A stretch of 64,000 nucleotides of DNA from Virgibacillus profundi (GTDB lineage: Bacteria; Bacillota; Bacilli; Bacillales; Amphibacillaceae): the NCBI RefSeq assembly GCF_002287375.1, contig NZ_NPOA01000016.1:1-64000 (forward strand). The letters are read 5' to 3'. This document shows positions 7,452-16,497 of the stretch, piece after piece. Within the stretch, counting starts at the first letter, position 1. Each line of letters starts with the position of its first letter. Made by a program: the position numbers and the translations under genes. The notes under the pieces are model-generated. The model saw only the letters and a list, made by a program, of their open reading frames with translations. It was not told the DNA's origin and ran no database searches.

Positions 7452-7733
7452 TTATTTTCCATCCCGCGCCTCACGGATGATTTCTAATGCTTTATTATCA
7501 TCTATAATATAATTTTGTTCTTTTGATGCCTTATCCAATTGTTTTATAATAGCTTCATTTGAGAAGATATGATCTGTCATGTGCTTTTTCTGTTCACTCG
7601 TTAAATGTGGCTTTTTTTCAATAAAGACCGAATATCCAAGTTTCTCTTCTAAAATAAAGATAAGGTCTTCTACTTTGATTTCTTCGCTATCCCTTACAAA
7701 TTGGTCAAATTGGTCACGAGTAATAAAATCCAC
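7452..7733 (-). CDS. Hypothetical protein, 93 aa
   Basis: A soluble, charged small protein (MDFITRDQFDQFVRDSEEIK... EKKPHLTSEQKKHMTDHIF... IIKQLDKASKEQN). GGAAGGTGATCTGA precedes the ATG. I do not recognise the family. A 27-bp part of its coding sequence (7521-7547, IKQLDKASK) is repeated exactly at 9418-9444, where it fuses to unrelated sequence. Confidence 0.6.
   Translation of the reverse strand: MDFITRDQFDQFVRDSEEIKVEDLIFILEEKLGYSVFIEKKPHLTSEQKKHMTDHIFSNEAIIKQLDKASKEQNYIIDDNKALEIIREARDGK
7521..7547. repeat. 27-bp direct repeat, copy 1
   Basis: TTTTGATGCCTTATCCAATT plus GTTTTAT occurs here and again exactly, in the same orientation, at 9418-9444. The two copies flank the 7956-9200 hydrolase gene. 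Confidence 0.8.
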
Positions 7734-7955
7734 TCAGATCACCTTCCTTTCCATTATTATAACATGAATGGTGCATGTACAAGAAGCGACTTCTGCCTTA
7801 CACTATCTATTGTTTAACAATAGATATGAAAAAACTTCTGTAGGTAAAACCTAAAGTAATGTTAATCCCCCATCGCTTTACAACATTAAAAGGCATGGCG
7901 ATCGGCACTTAAATCAAAGTGAGTATGACCAGTTTCCTCACCCCCGCCACTTCAC

Positions 7956-9200
7956 TTATTCAAACATACCAAGATCCACAGACTCAGCCATCCTCTCATA
8001 GCCCTTATCATTCGGATGCAAATGGTCTCCGGAATCGTATTCTGGAAGGTAACGTTCAGGGTCTTCTGGATCTCTCAGAGTTTTATCAAAGTCAATCAGA
8101 CCGTCAAATTCCTCACTTTTTCTAATCCAACTGATAACCTCCTGACGAGTCCTTTCCCCTTCATCTGTGTACATACCAGACCCTTTAAAAGGTGTTAATG
8201 TTGCACCATATATTTTTAGTCCCTGTTCATGCGCAGCGTTAATAATCTCTTTCATTCGATCGATTATTTTTTCTGCATCATACTCGGGGTGATGCCTTAG
8301 ATCATTGAGCCCTGCATGCAAAATTATCGCTTTAATTCCCGATTGACTAAACACGTCCCGTTCCAGCCTTGCCAATACATGCTCCCCTTTTTCCGGTGGA
8401 CTCTTAAGCAATTGATTTGCAGATATTCCAGCATTTAATACCGACATTCTGAGGTCTGAGTTTTCTCCGTTTAATCGTTTTGCTAAGAAATCAGGCCAGC
8501 GACGGTTCTCATTTAATGTTGAAAAATTTCCATTCGCAATCGAGCTTCCCACTACTGCAATAGCTCCGTTAACCGGAGAATCAGGTATAACATCCACCCC
8601 GTCCAGCCAAAACCATGCTTCTTCTTCCGTTTTAAAAGCTGATGCACCTGTCTCTTCGACTTGATTGTCTGAAGCAATATAGCTTGTTTGAATCGAACGC
8701 GGATGCCATGATGCAGGTCCAGTTTTATCATGGACATAAATACTCACGGCAAGTGCTTCATCACTGCTGACCTCAAACGCCAGCGGATCACTAAAAACTT
8801 TTTCTCCTGGAGGAATGGTTACTTTTTTTGCATTTTCAAAAGTAATTTGTTTTTCTGTACCAGGGACAGTTTCAGCTCCATTATCTGAAACCGCAACATG
8901 AACCTCATCAACAGTCAGTGGGTCTGTGCCAAATACATTGGACAAGCGAATCCGCATCCTTTTGCCATCAATATGGGGTTGTATAATGAATCGAAGCGTC
9001 TGATCTTCAAATCCTTCCGAGGAAAGCCCGTCTTCATAAGGAGCTTGCAAACTCGCCGCCCAAGCGCCTACCCAATTTTCTGTACCTGACTCTATTCCAT
9101 CAGGCTTTTCCTTCTGAGTAGCTATCCATTCACGAAACCCATACATACTAATGAAAATGATAATAAGTAATGGTACAACTATATATATAAACCGCTTCAT
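7956..9200 (-). CDS. Membrane-anchored SGNH/GDSL hydrolase
   Basis: 414 aa from the ATG at 9198-9200, preceded by AAAGGCGAG; the longer upstream frame lacks an RBS. The N-terminus (MKRFIYIVVPLLIIIFISM) is a signal anchor, so the enzyme acts outside the membrane. A beta-rich N-terminal domain is followed by the SGNH fold: block I AIAVVGSSIANGN with the Ser nucleophile (GSS replacing GDS), block II NAGISANQ, block III HAGLNDLRHH and block V DHLHPND carrying the Asp/His pair. It is probably an esterase or carbohydrate deacetylase; substrate unknown. Confidence 0.82.
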   Translation of the reverse strand: MKRFIYIVVPLLIIIFISMYGFREWIATQKEKPDGIESGTENWVGAWAASLQAPYEDGLSSEGFEDQTLRFIIQPHIDGKRMRIRLSNVFGTDPLTVDEVHVAVSDNGAETVPGTEKQITFENAKKVTIPPGEKVFSDPLAFEVSSDEALAVSIYVHDKTGPASWHPRSIQTSYIASDNQVEETGASAFKTEEEAWFWLDGVDVIPDSPVNGAIAVVGSSIANGNFSTLNENRRWPDFLAKRLNGENSDLRMSVLNAGISANQLLKSPPEKGEHVLARLERDVFSQSGIKAIILHAGLNDLRHHPEYDAEKIIDRMKEIINAAHEQGLKIYGATLTPFKGSGMYTDEGERTRQEVISWIRKSEEFDGLIDFDKTLRDPEDPERYLPEYDSGDHLHPNDKGYERMAESVDLGMFE

Positions 9201-9417
9201 GATCTTCTCGCCTTTCATGCTGTTGTCAGTATTAATATAATATAACACTTCGTATTTACAAAAGAATATGTGGGAAAATGGAATAACGGTGGTCACTAAA
9301 GTGGATTATCATTGAATTTCGGGGATTGAGAGAGTATAAAACCCTCCGAAAAAGGCGAAAAAGATTATCATTATGGTTATCCAATTCTTCAAGCGATTGT
9401 ACACCAAGTGCTATTCT

Positions 9418-9444
9418 TTTTGATGCCTTATCCAATTGTTTTAT
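9418..9444. repeat. 27-bp direct repeat, copy 2
   Basis: Exact second copy of 7521-7547. On the minus strand it opens a 63-codon frame (9256-9447) that leaves the parent sequence right after KQLDKASK. I regard that frame as a remnant, not a gene. Confidence 0.75.
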
Positions 9445-9523
9445 CATATCCAGATTTTATGTTTTTTTCTAAGATATATTGGGAAGATATAAATAGAGCG
9501 TAAATTAAAGGAGTGTTGTAATT

Positions 9524-10633
9524 ATGAGCATACGCATTTTTATTAGTCCCGCTAAATATGTACAGGGAAAAAATGCAATTCAGGATATAGGAGAATACGT
9601 GAGAGAACTTGGTGAACAGGCCATTGTCATCGCGGATGAAACGGTTTGGGAGATTGCCGGCAATGAGGTCGTCAACCAGCTGAAACAGGAAAATATTAAA
9701 ACGGAAGAAGTCCTATTTAACGGCGAAGCTTCCAAAACGGAAATTCAGCGGATTGCAGAGATTGCCAAAAAGGATAATGCGCCCGTTGTGATTGGTGTTG
9801 GAGGTGGGAAAACACTTGATACCGCCAAAGCTGTATCTGACGAAGTACAGGGCTATACTGTAATTGTACCGACAACCGCATCAACAGATGCGCCAACAAG
9901 TGCCCTTTCCGTCGTTTATTCAGATGAAGGCACCTTTGAAAATTATCGTTTCTATAATAAAAACCCGGATCTGGTTGTGGTTGATACAAAAATAATCGCA
10001 GGAGCACCACCAAGATTTCTCGCTTCCGGAATCGCCGATGCGCTGGCCACATGGGTCGAGGCTCGCAGTGTCATTAATGCAGGGGGTAATGCGATGGCAG
10101 GTGGTAGCACTACAATTGCAGGACAGGCAATTGCTGAAAAATGTGAAGAAACCCTTTTTCAATATGCCCATCTTGCCTATGAATCCAACAAAGCCAAATC
10201 AGTCACACCAGCACTGGAAGCAGTTGTAGAAGCCAATACATTGCTCAGCGGTTTAGGCTTTGAAAGTGGCGGTCTTGCGGCAGCTCACGCCATTCATAAC
10301 GGTTTCACTGCTTTGAAAGGGGATATTCATAACCTGACCCATGGTGAGAAGGTCGCATTTGGTACACTTGTCCAGCTTGCTCTGGAAAAACATAATATCA
10401 ACGAAGTCGAGCGTTATCTTGAATTATACATTAGTCTCGGTCTACCGGTTACACTGGAAGATATCAAATTAAAAGATGTTTCAAGAGAAGATATTATGAA
10501 AGTGGCAGAAGCAGCAACAATCGATAGTGAAACAATTCACGAAGCATTCAACATAACAGCAGACGAAGTAGTCGATGCCATCTTTGCAGCAGATCAATAT
10601 GCAAAAGCCTATAAGGAAAAAAGAAATAACTAA
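9524..10633 (+). CDS. gldA: Glycerol dehydrogenase
   Basis: 369 aa, the normal length for the family. It oxidises glycerol to dihydroxyacetone with NAD+ in the cytoplasm. The N-terminal Rossmann part has [14 protein letters not shown] (near 91-104) and [15 protein letters not shown]. The metal-binding residues are visible in [14 protein letters not shown] (Asp), [12 protein letters not shown] (His) and [11 protein letters not shown] (His). AAGGAGTG precedes the ATG. It stands alone, with a strong terminator at 10643-10690 and no dihydroxyacetone kinase beside it. Confidence 0.93.
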   Translation: MSIRIFISPAKYVQGKNAIQDIGEYVRELGEQAIVIADETVWEIAGNEVVNQLKQENIKTEEVLFNGEASKTEIQRIAEIAKKDNAPVVIGVGGGKTLDTAKAVSDEVQGYTVIVPTTASTDAPTSALSVVYSDEGTFENYRFYNKNPDLVVVDTKIIAGAPPRFLASGIADALATWVEARSVINAGGNAMAGGSTTIAGQAIAEKCEETLFQYAHLAYESNKAKSVTPALEAVVEANTLLSGLGFESGGLAAAHAIHNGFTALKGDIHNLTHGEKVAFGTLVQLALEKHNINEVERYLELYISLGLPVTLEDIKLKDVSREDIMKVAEAATIDSETIHEAFNITADEVVDAIFAADQYAKAYKEKRNN

Positions 10634-10642
10634 TTGAAAGGG

Positions 10643-10690
10643 TGCCAGTCCCTATCGTTAAAGAGTGAAGCGATAGGGACTGGCATTTTT
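10643..10690 (+). terminator. gldA terminator
   Basis: TGCCAGTCCCTATCG at 10643-10657 pairs perfectly with CGATAGGGACTGGCA at 10671-10685, followed by TTTTT. Confidence 0.9.
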
Positions 10691-10800
10691 AATATATTCT
10701 AATTATTTCTGATTTACAGCAGGATTACTATATCTAAAATGTCCATTCAATTAAAAAAGGATATCATCAACTCTACTTTTCCCTTTAGAAACAAATTGAA

Positions 10801-11349
10801 TCAAATAGACTTCTTATACTCAATTAACCAGCAATCCCTGTATTCTCCTTCGTGAAACTCGTGCTTCGGTAAGAGCTTAACTCTTTTAAAACCGCACTTT
10901 TCATAACATTTTAATGCTCTGTTATTTGTTACTTGCGGATCCATAATTACCCGATCTGCTTCTACTTGTTCCATTAAATATTCCACCATTGACTTTACAA
11001 GCAATGTTCCAATTCCTTTACTCCAATAATCAGGCTCACCTATAAATTGATCCATTCCATAAACAGTTTCATCCGCATCATCATGATCAATTGTGCTTGT
11101 TTTACTATTTACCTGGTAAAATTGTATATAACCAATTGGTACTCCTTGATATTCCACCATACATTTTATCACGGTTTCATCCCCATGATAAAACGACTGA
11201 TTTACCTTTTCTAAATCAAACGGATTATCCCTTCCTTCATAGAATTCCAGAACTTTGGCGTTAGAAAGCCATTTTACCAGTAAATGCTTGTCCTTCTCTT
11301 GTAAATACCGGACGCTGAGATTATCTTTTTCAAATAACAGAAACATCAC
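10801..11349 (-). CDS. GNAT acetyltransferase, AAC(6')-like
   Basis: 182 aa. The GNAT acetyl-CoA site is YWSKGIGTLLVKSMVEYL (near 109-126), followed by VIMDPQVTNNRALKCYEKCG. The stretch YGMDQFIGEPDYWSKG is characteristic of AAC(6')-type aminoglycoside acetyltransferases and their housekeeping relatives. Resistance activity cannot be assumed from sequence. It follows the CPT-like gene on the same strand after a 41-base gap, so the two may be cotranscribed. AAAGAAGGTG precedes the start, and a second Met follows the first. Confidence 0.8.
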   Translation of the reverse strand: MMFLLFEKDNLSVRYLQEKDKHLLVKWLSNAKVLEFYEGRDNPFDLEKVNQSFYHGDETVIKCMVEYQGVPIGYIQFYQVNSKTSTIDHDDADETVYGMDQFIGEPDYWSKGIGTLLVKSMVEYLMEQVEADRVIMDPQVTNNRALKCYEKCGFKRVKLLPKHEFHEGEYRDCWLIEYKKSI

Positions 11350-11390
11350 CTTCTTTGCTGTTTAATAGATAGAGCTATCCAAGAAACTAT

Positions 11391-12017
11391 TTATTCTTCC
11401 ACTTCCTCACTAATTCTCCGAAAAGCACTTGGAGGTGGGCCATCATTAAGTCGTTTATATATAATACGGGCACATTCTTCCGGGGGTAGAATGGAAGTAT
11501 CAACTTCCAGGTCATAGATACCAGGAACATGGACAAGCTCCTGCCACAGCCTGACTGGTCTTGGCACTGTGCCATCTGGATTATATCCCCTATTCCAGGT
11601 GTCCTTCCGCCGCTCCATAATAATATCAATTGGGCAGCGGATCCCCACGAATAATACCTCAGGTCCATTCAATATCTTGGAACATTCTTTCAGGATATCC
11701 CGAGGAACAGAATAGCCGTCATGATGACCGACATCCACTACGACATTTAGACCCAAGTGACTATATATTGCTATAGATTCATACAAGGCATGATACATTG
11801 TCACAATAAGCGGCTCAAGGTCAGGGTGCTCAGCCCCAGGGCGCAAACCGATGCCAGGCTGATAGCTTTTCGGGGTCATTTTCATGAATTGGTCAACCCC
11901 AAGATTCATCCACACCCCTTTAAATGAATTTTGAATTACAGCCGCTATACTGGATTTACCAGATCTTGGAGTACCATTTAGAATGACAATTTTGCCAGGC
12001 TTCTCTACATGTGACAT
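11391..12017 (-). CDS. Chloramphenicol-phosphotransferase-like P-loop kinase
   Basis: 208 aa. The Walker A motif is LNGTPRSGKSSIA (near 13-25), followed by the VDQFM Asp expected for the CPT catalytic base and by VVDVGHHDG. CPT-family proteins phosphorylate chloramphenicol in the producer organism, but most homologues in Bacilli have unknown natural substrates. GAGGGTACTG precedes the ATG. It lies upstream of the AAC(6')-like acetyltransferase. Confidence 0.78.
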   Translation of the reverse strand: MSHVEKPGKIVILNGTPRSGKSSIAAVIQNSFKGVWMNLGVDQFMKMTPKSYQPGIGLRPGAEHPDLEPLIVTMYHALYESIAIYSHLGLNVVVDVGHHDGYSVPRDILKECSKILNGPEVLFVGIRCPIDIIMERRKDTWNRGYNPDGTVPRPVRLWQELVHVPGIYDLEVDTSILPPEECARIIYKRLNDGPPPSAFRRISEEVEE

Positions 12018-12057
12018 ACAGTACCCTCCATTTTACCTTATTTTCTCGATTTGATAA

Positions 12058-12190
12058 CTATAAAAGACGGTCTTTTTTTTCATTTATTAATTTAGGCATT
12101 TTCTCTAAGCACTCTGGAATTGACTGTGGTTCAATTATTTTCTCCAATACAAATCCATTCTCTGTTAAAAATACAAATTCATCACCAGAT
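12058..12190 (-). pseudogene. Methyltransferase C-terminal fragment
   Basis: A 44-codon stop-to-stop frame reads FLTENGFVLEKIIEPQSIPE and on to KDRLL, which resembles the C-terminus of class I SAM-dependent methyltransferases (GF.IEKI.EP). There is an in-frame stop upstream and no start codon. The remaining part of 12200-12490 contains only further short decayed frames. Confidence 0.4.
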
Positions 12191-12497
12191 TATTAAATAA
12201 TTTCTCCATTTAGGGTGCCAAGTCCTTTTAATTTATTTATTTTATTATTAACATCAAATCCAAAAGTTGTTATTAACCTTCTTTTTCACGAACCCGATCC
12301 GATTTTTTTGTACAAAAGGCAACTGCTATGAGTATCTTTAATTTGAAATTCATTATATCTAGGTTATTTAACTATTCCAATCATTCCTTTTTCATCTACC
12401 AAAATTACAATATTATTTGCATTTTTATCCTACTTAAAGTAATACTAAAGATAGTAATTACTAATACATTTCTAAGAGGAAGCGGAGGGTCATTTTT

Positions 12498-12776
12498 ATG
12501 GATGAAATTGAAGTTGGAGAAGTTTTTACAATTAGTGATGAAACGGGAGAAGATCAGGAAGTTGAAGTGCTGGCAAAGGTTACATTAGAAGGTACAGACT
12601 ATGTTGCTGTCAGCTTTGTTGAGGATGTACAGGATGACACTGAAGATGACATTGATCTCTATTTCCTCAGAGTCGATGATGATGGGGAATTCTCAGCAAT
12701 TGAAACGGATGAGGAATTTGATCAAGTATCCGAGGCATTTGATGAAATATTGGAATTGGAAGAACTGGAAGACTAG
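12498..12776 (+). CDS. DUF1292 (YrzB-like) protein
   Basis: 92 aa, strongly acidic. Residues near 10-85 match DUF1292: FTISDETGEDQEVEVLAKV, YVAVSFVED and DLYFLRVDDDGEF. YrzB-type proteins are common in Firmicutes, often near ruvX/alaS, but their function is not established. Here it is alone. GAGGAAGCGGAGGG precedes the start, and a terminator follows at 12785. Confidence 0.85.
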   Translation: MDEIEVGEVFTISDETGEDQEVEVLAKVTLEGTDYVAVSFVEDVQDDTEDDIDLYFLRVDDDGEFSAIETDEEFDQVSEAFDEILELEELED

Positions 12777-12784
12777 AAAGATAT

Positions 12785-12823
12785 GCGATAATCTCTTGAA
12801 TCTAAGGAGGTTATCGCTTTTTA
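12785..12823 (+). terminator. Terminator of the DUF1292 gene
   Basis: GCGATAA at 12785-12791 with CTC pairs with GAG and TTATCGC at 12811-12817, followed by TTTTTATTTT. Confidence 0.8.
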
Positions 12824-12892
12824 TTTTGGGAACAATTCCCCAACTGTTTTCACTACTGCTTTTTGCTTTCCTTGATAGGTTACTGCCTTCAT
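12821..12892 (-). pseudogene. N-terminal fragment of a zinc alcohol dehydrogenase
   Basis: A 23-codon frame, MKAVTYQGKQKAVVKTV and so on, starts at 12890-12892 behind a perfect AAAGGAGG. MKAVTYQGK is the canonical start of Zn-dependent (formaldehyde-type) alcohol dehydrogenases. The sequence departs from the family after about 17 residues and stops. It looks like the surviving 5' end of a deleted gene. Confidence 0.55.
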
Positions 12893-13054
12893 CCATCCTC
12901 CTTTCTTAGAAAGGACTTTCTTATTTAATATCTCCTCAATTCAATCAATTGGTTTATATTACCCTCATATACAGGCACAGGCTTTTTAAATAATAAAATA
13001 AAAAGTGGACAACCTAACTGTCGTATAGCATTTGAGAAACGGAGATGAAAAATA

Positions 13055-13504
13055 ATGGAGCATGTAAAAGCATTACTTATTAAATTTGTTATGTGTACTG
13101 CAGTATTATGGGTCGTTTTAGGTATGTTTTATGGTGTGTCATTTGGTGATATCCTTACAATTAGTGTTTTACTGACTGGCGTTTCCTATGTGGTCGGAGA
13201 TCTATTTCTTTTACCACGTTTTGAAAATTGGGGTGCTACACTGGCAGATCTCGGTTTAGCATTTATGGGAACTTGGTACCTTGGTCTCTTTCTGATCGAA
13301 GGAAATATTGCGCTCGGAAATGCAGCCATCATATCAGCACTGATCATTGCTGCAGGAGAATTCTTTTTCCACAAATATATGGCAAATGAAGTATTAACCG
13401 AAGAGGTAATCCGCTCAGATGAGGAAAAGGAACTCATCCGGCAATACCAAACAGAACATAGTGAAGAACTCGATGGCGGAAGTGAGCAGGATAAGAAGGA
13501 ATAG
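13055..13504 (+). CDS. DUF2512 (YndM-like) membrane protein
   Basis: 149 aa with four hydrophobic segments (around 5-27, 31-52, 65-85 and 90-107) and a charged C-terminal tail of about 35 residues (EEKELIRQYQTEHSEEL). This matches DUF2512, typified by B. subtilis YndM, an integral membrane protein of unknown function. GAAACGGAGATG precedes the start. It is a single gene. Confidence 0.82.
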   Translation: MEHVKALLIKFVMCTAVLWVVLGMFYGVSFGDILTISVLLTGVSYVVGDLFLLPRFENWGATLADLGLAFMGTWYLGLFLIEGNIALGNAAIISALIIAAGEFFFHKYMANEVLTEEVIRSDEEKELIRQYQTEHSEELDGGSEQDKKE

Positions 13505-13775
13505 CTGTTTGTTGTAATGAAGAACTGCGGATGGGAAACGGCCTGTTCGCAGTTTTCGTATTATTGTCGAATTTTTCCGGAAATTTATATTAGCTAAAAT
13601 GAATTCTTTAGTACATCTTATTATGGAAAATTAACTTTCTTCTTCACTATTTCTTTCCAAATCTACGTTTTACAGCATTTTATACCTTCATCATGCAATT
13701 TCTATCCATTCGACACTTCCTTTCAAAAATATCAATCATCGTTTATAATAGATTTAGGCTAGGAGGTGAGAGAAG

Positions 13776-14222
13776 ATGGAACAAGCAAGCTTACAGGAAA
13801 TTTTAAAAGCATTAGAGCTACATTCTGAAACAATCGACAAAAAAATGGACGAAAAATTGGGTAGAATGAATTCAGATCTTGGAAACCGAATGGATAATAT
13901 GAAATCAGAACTAGAAAATCGGATGGATGATGTGAAGTCAGGATTGGAAAATCGAATGGATAATATGAAATTAGGATTAGAAAATCGTATGGATGATATG
14001 AAGTCGGGATTGGAAAACCGAATGGATAAGATGCAGTCAGGATTAGAAAATCGTATGGATGAAGGTTTTAAGCAAGTTGATACCCGCTTTAATCGACTTG
14101 AAAAAAAGGTTGATGGTATCCGAGTGGAATTGACTGAAACGCAGGAAACAGTTGATTATTTATCCAGCAAAAATGTCCAGCATGAGAAAAAACTTCGAAG
14201 CATCAATGAATATAGCCTATAA
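13776..14222 (+). CDS. Hendecad-repeat coiled-coil protein
   Basis: 148 aa. Residues 31-96 are six 11-residue repeats of the form MKSGLENRMDD (variants MNSDLGNRMDN, MKSELENRMDD, VKSGLENRMDN, MKLGLENRMDD, MQSGLENRMDE), encoded by 33-bp tandem repeats at about 13866-14063. The flanks (residues 1-30 and 97-140) are also helical. The whole is probably one long coiled-coil rod. Copy number could change by slippage. TAGGAGGTGAGAG precedes the ATG. No enzyme motif; function unknown. Confidence 0.7.
   Translation: MEQASLQEILKALELHSETIDKKMDEKLGRMNSDLGNRMDNMKSELENRMDDVKSGLENRMDNMKLGLENRMDDMKSGLENRMDKMQSGLENRMDEGFKQVDTRFNRLEKKVDGIRVELTETQETVDYLSSKNVQHEKKLRSINEYSL
13866..14063 (+). repeat. 33-bp tandem repeats inside the coiled-coil gene
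   Basis: Six units of 33 bp, each with a core like GGATTGGAAAATCGAATGGA. The units differ mainly at third positions, so the array has been under coding constraint. Confidence 0.8.
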
Positions 14223-14368
14223 ACTTCAGATACCTGCAAATGTGTTTTGCTTAAAGTAAATCCTTTATTAGAGAGACTCTCCACTTCCCGCAACTTCAAT
14301 TTTTCCTATGAAATTATAATTTTTAGAAAACTCAGCTTATCGCCAAGCCTTAATGGCGAAAGCCTTAG

Positions 14369-14415
14369 TTGCACTTATACTGATATCCTAAAAAAGTTAT
14401 ACTTTCCTATCAGTG
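14369..14415 (-). repeat. 47-bp dispersed repeat, copy 2
   Basis: Its reverse complement is identical to 709-755 at 43 of 47 positions. It lies in the gap between convergent genes. Just left of it, CGCCAAGCC...GGCGA forms another small hairpin, so the element may be longer. Confidence 0.7.
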
Positions 14416-14504
14416 GAACAATAAGCAGGGAACAAACAACAGGTTTCCTGCTTATTTTATCCTTAAAGCCCCATTGCAGTTACTTCCATATTCCCACGTT
14501 TGCA

Positions 14505-15980
14505 TCAGAATGAGCCATTTGTTAGTTCTTTTTTTTTAGTAGCTATGGAGTGAACGAAATATTCATTATGGTCAACACCAATCATGGTAGGCTGAAATTT
14601 ATTGATTGCATCTATCAGCTGATTAATTACTACGATATCCAAATAGTTGGTTACTTCATCCCAAACAAATAACTCATTTTTCCCTAGTAGTGCATCAGCT
14701 AAGAATACTTTTTTCTGTTCACCTGAGCTCCAATCCTTGCTTGATTTATCTGAAAAACTGGATCTGTGAACACCTAATTGATGTAATAAGTGCCAATAGT
14801 TTTCTTTCTCCTTGGAATTCAGTTTGTTGATGAATGAAGGGTAGTCTAAGTCATCCTGATTTTTTTGATTCAGAACCGATAAATTTTCAGGTAAATTAAC
14901 CCTATATTCCCCTGTCGTTTCCCAGTGTTCATTCCCAAGTATAAAATCAAGTAATGTAGACTTACCAACGCCATTCTTCCCTTTTATAAAGAAGCGTTCA
15001 TTTGGATATACGTCTATATTAATTGGTTCAAATAGTGGCATACCATTTCTTATTATTGAAAAATTACGTAGGAACAGGATTTGTTTCCTGGGTTCTTTAA
15101 CAAGCATCTTGAGATTGGATGCTGCTTCCACGTTATTAATCAAGCTTTCCTTGTCTTCAATCATCTCTTCCGTTCTCTTTTTAATTGCCTTCGCTCTTTT
15201 CATTTGCTTAGCTGCCAATCGCCTTTCAGCAGCATCTTTTGTACTGTTTTCTCTTTTTTGACCCCAAGTACTCACTGTTCCTGAAGCTTGGTTTAGGCGT
15301 TTTATTTCAGATTTTAATTTAGCATTCTGCTCCTCTGAAAGTTTATCCGCATTTTCCCTTTCATATTTCCAAGTGTCAATATTACCCGTTATAAGTTCAA
15401 TAGATTCTTTATTTATTGCCAAGATATGATCAACAAATTGATTTAAAAAATATTCATCATGGCTTATTACAATATAACCTTTTTTATTATTTAAATAGTT
15501 GCCAACAATTCGTCTGCCGTGTGAATCAAGATTATTGGTTGGTTCATCAATTAATGGAAATGAATTTTGATTTAAAAATAGTTCAATGAGCAGGACTTTT
15601 GTTTGTTCCCCACCACTTAAAATGTTAAAGCTTTTATCTAATATATCAGAGGGCAAATCCATGTAAGATAATTCACGCTCTATTTGCCAAACTTCTATAT
15701 TGGCATTATGTTGCTGTAACACTTCGAGTGCAGTAACGTCATCAGAGCCCTTTGGATATTGCGGGAAATATTTAAACTCTAAGTTTGATTGTACATCTCC
15801 TTCATAATCCAGTTCATTTAGCAGTATTTCTAAAAATGTAGTTTTTCCTCTCCCATTTCTGCCTACGAGCCCCAATTTCCAATTTTCATTGATATTAAGG
15901 TTCACATTTTTAAACAGAGGTTGCATCATGGATATATATTGAAATGACATATTTTTAATAAGTATATTACCATCGGTCAC
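14505..15980 (-). CDS. ABC-F ribosomal protection ATPase, Lsa-like
   Basis: 491 aa from a GTG at 15978-15980 with AAGGAGGAG seven bases upstream; the TTG at 15998 lies before the RBS. Two nucleotide-binding domains and no membrane segments. NBD1: GRNGRGKTTF, LSGGEQTKV, LIDEPTNNLD. NBD2: GKNGVGKSTL, WSSGEQKKV, VWDEVTNYLD. A basic linker lies between (RRLAAKQMKRAKAIKKRTEE). The length and GLVGRNGRGKTTFL wording resemble Lsa-type ABC-F proteins, which dislodge lincosamides, streptogramin A or pleuromutilins from the ribosome. The drug range is inferred. A leader terminator upstream suggests antibiotic-responsive attenuation. Confidence 0.88.
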   Translation of the reverse strand: MTDGNILIKNMSFQYISMMQPLFKNVNLNINENWKLGLVGRNGRGKTTFLEILLNELDYEGDVQSNLEFKYFPQYPKGSDDVTALEVLQQHNANIEVWQIERELSYMDLPSDILDKSFNILSGGEQTKVLLIELFLNQNSFPLIDEPTNNLDSHGRRIVGNYLNNKKGYIVISHDEYFLNQFVDHILAINKESIELITGNIDTWKYERENADKLSEEQNAKLKSEIKRLNQASGTVSTWGQKRENSTKDAAERRLAAKQMKRAKAIKKRTEEMIEDKESLINNVEAASNLKMLVKEPRKQILFLRNFSIIRNGMPLFEPINIDVYPNERFFIKGKNGVGKSTLLDFILGNEHWETTGEYRVNLPENLSVLNQKNQDDLDYPSFINKLNSKEKENYWHLLHQLGVHRSSFSDKSSKDWSSGEQKKVFLADALLGKNELFVWDEVTNYLDIVVINQLIDAINKFQPTMIGVDHNEYFVHSIATKKKELTNGSF

Positions 15981-16022
15981 AGTAGTCTCCTCCTTCAAGC
16001 AAAGTTGTCAGGTTTTTAAAAA

Positions 16023-16063
16023 TAAAAAAAGCCTGCTATTCTCATTTTCTGAGGGTAGCAGGC
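16023..16063 (-). promoter_or_regulatory. Leader attenuator of the ABC-F gene
   Basis: On the minus strand GCCTGCTA and TAGCAGGC form a strong stem (16031-16063) followed by TTTTTTTATTTTT. It lies between the probable promoter region and the RBS, about 45 bases before the gene. ABC-F genes such as vmlR and lmo0919 are known to use such ribosome-mediated terminators. The antiterminator was not resolved. Confidence 0.7.
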
Positions 16064-16497
16064 AATGCAATACATCGTACAGACTTAAACAGACTTATTT
16101 TAACAGTCTTTAGCCTTTATACAGTATATTATGCAATAACCCTATCCTCAGAAAATCAATCAATAAACATAACAAATTGGCATTCAGATTATCTAAAAAT
16201 GATAATAAGCTGAATGAATAGGTTAAGCTATCAATTATTTCTATAAATTAGGATTATTGAATCATGTGCTGTTTCATCCTTCCGTCTTTTGTTAAGCTAA
16301 TAGTAAAATAATAATTTGGTATTGTCAACTACACTTGTTTGAAAGTTTGCTCATGGAAAATCCCAATTCGATAAAATCCAGTACGAAAGTTTCGGCTTAT
16401 TTCGGTTGCCCGGGCTACTATTTTGTCTCTCGGTTTAGCTGTTTCCGCTCCCGGGCTGATGTTTTACGATCTCGTAAACTATGGCACCTATTCCCGG
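16064..16497. other. Intergenic stretch with ABC-F upstream leader
   Basis: The part next to the attenuator has repeated AGTCTGT/AGACTGT motifs (16080-16110), possible alternative pairing partners. A perfect palindrome TTTACGA-TC-TCGTAAA-like sits near 16463-16478, and CCCGGGC occurs twice nearby. No ORF seen. Confidence 0.35.

Noticed and set aside
9256-9447. 63-codon minus-strand ORF beginning with a KQLDKASK copy
   Set aside because: Only the first nine codons match a real gene; the rest is unrelated, no RBS. Treated as a recombination remnant.
13870-14065. Possible CRISPR-like array
   Set aside because: The 33-bp units are contiguous without spacers and are translated; it is a coding tandem repeat.
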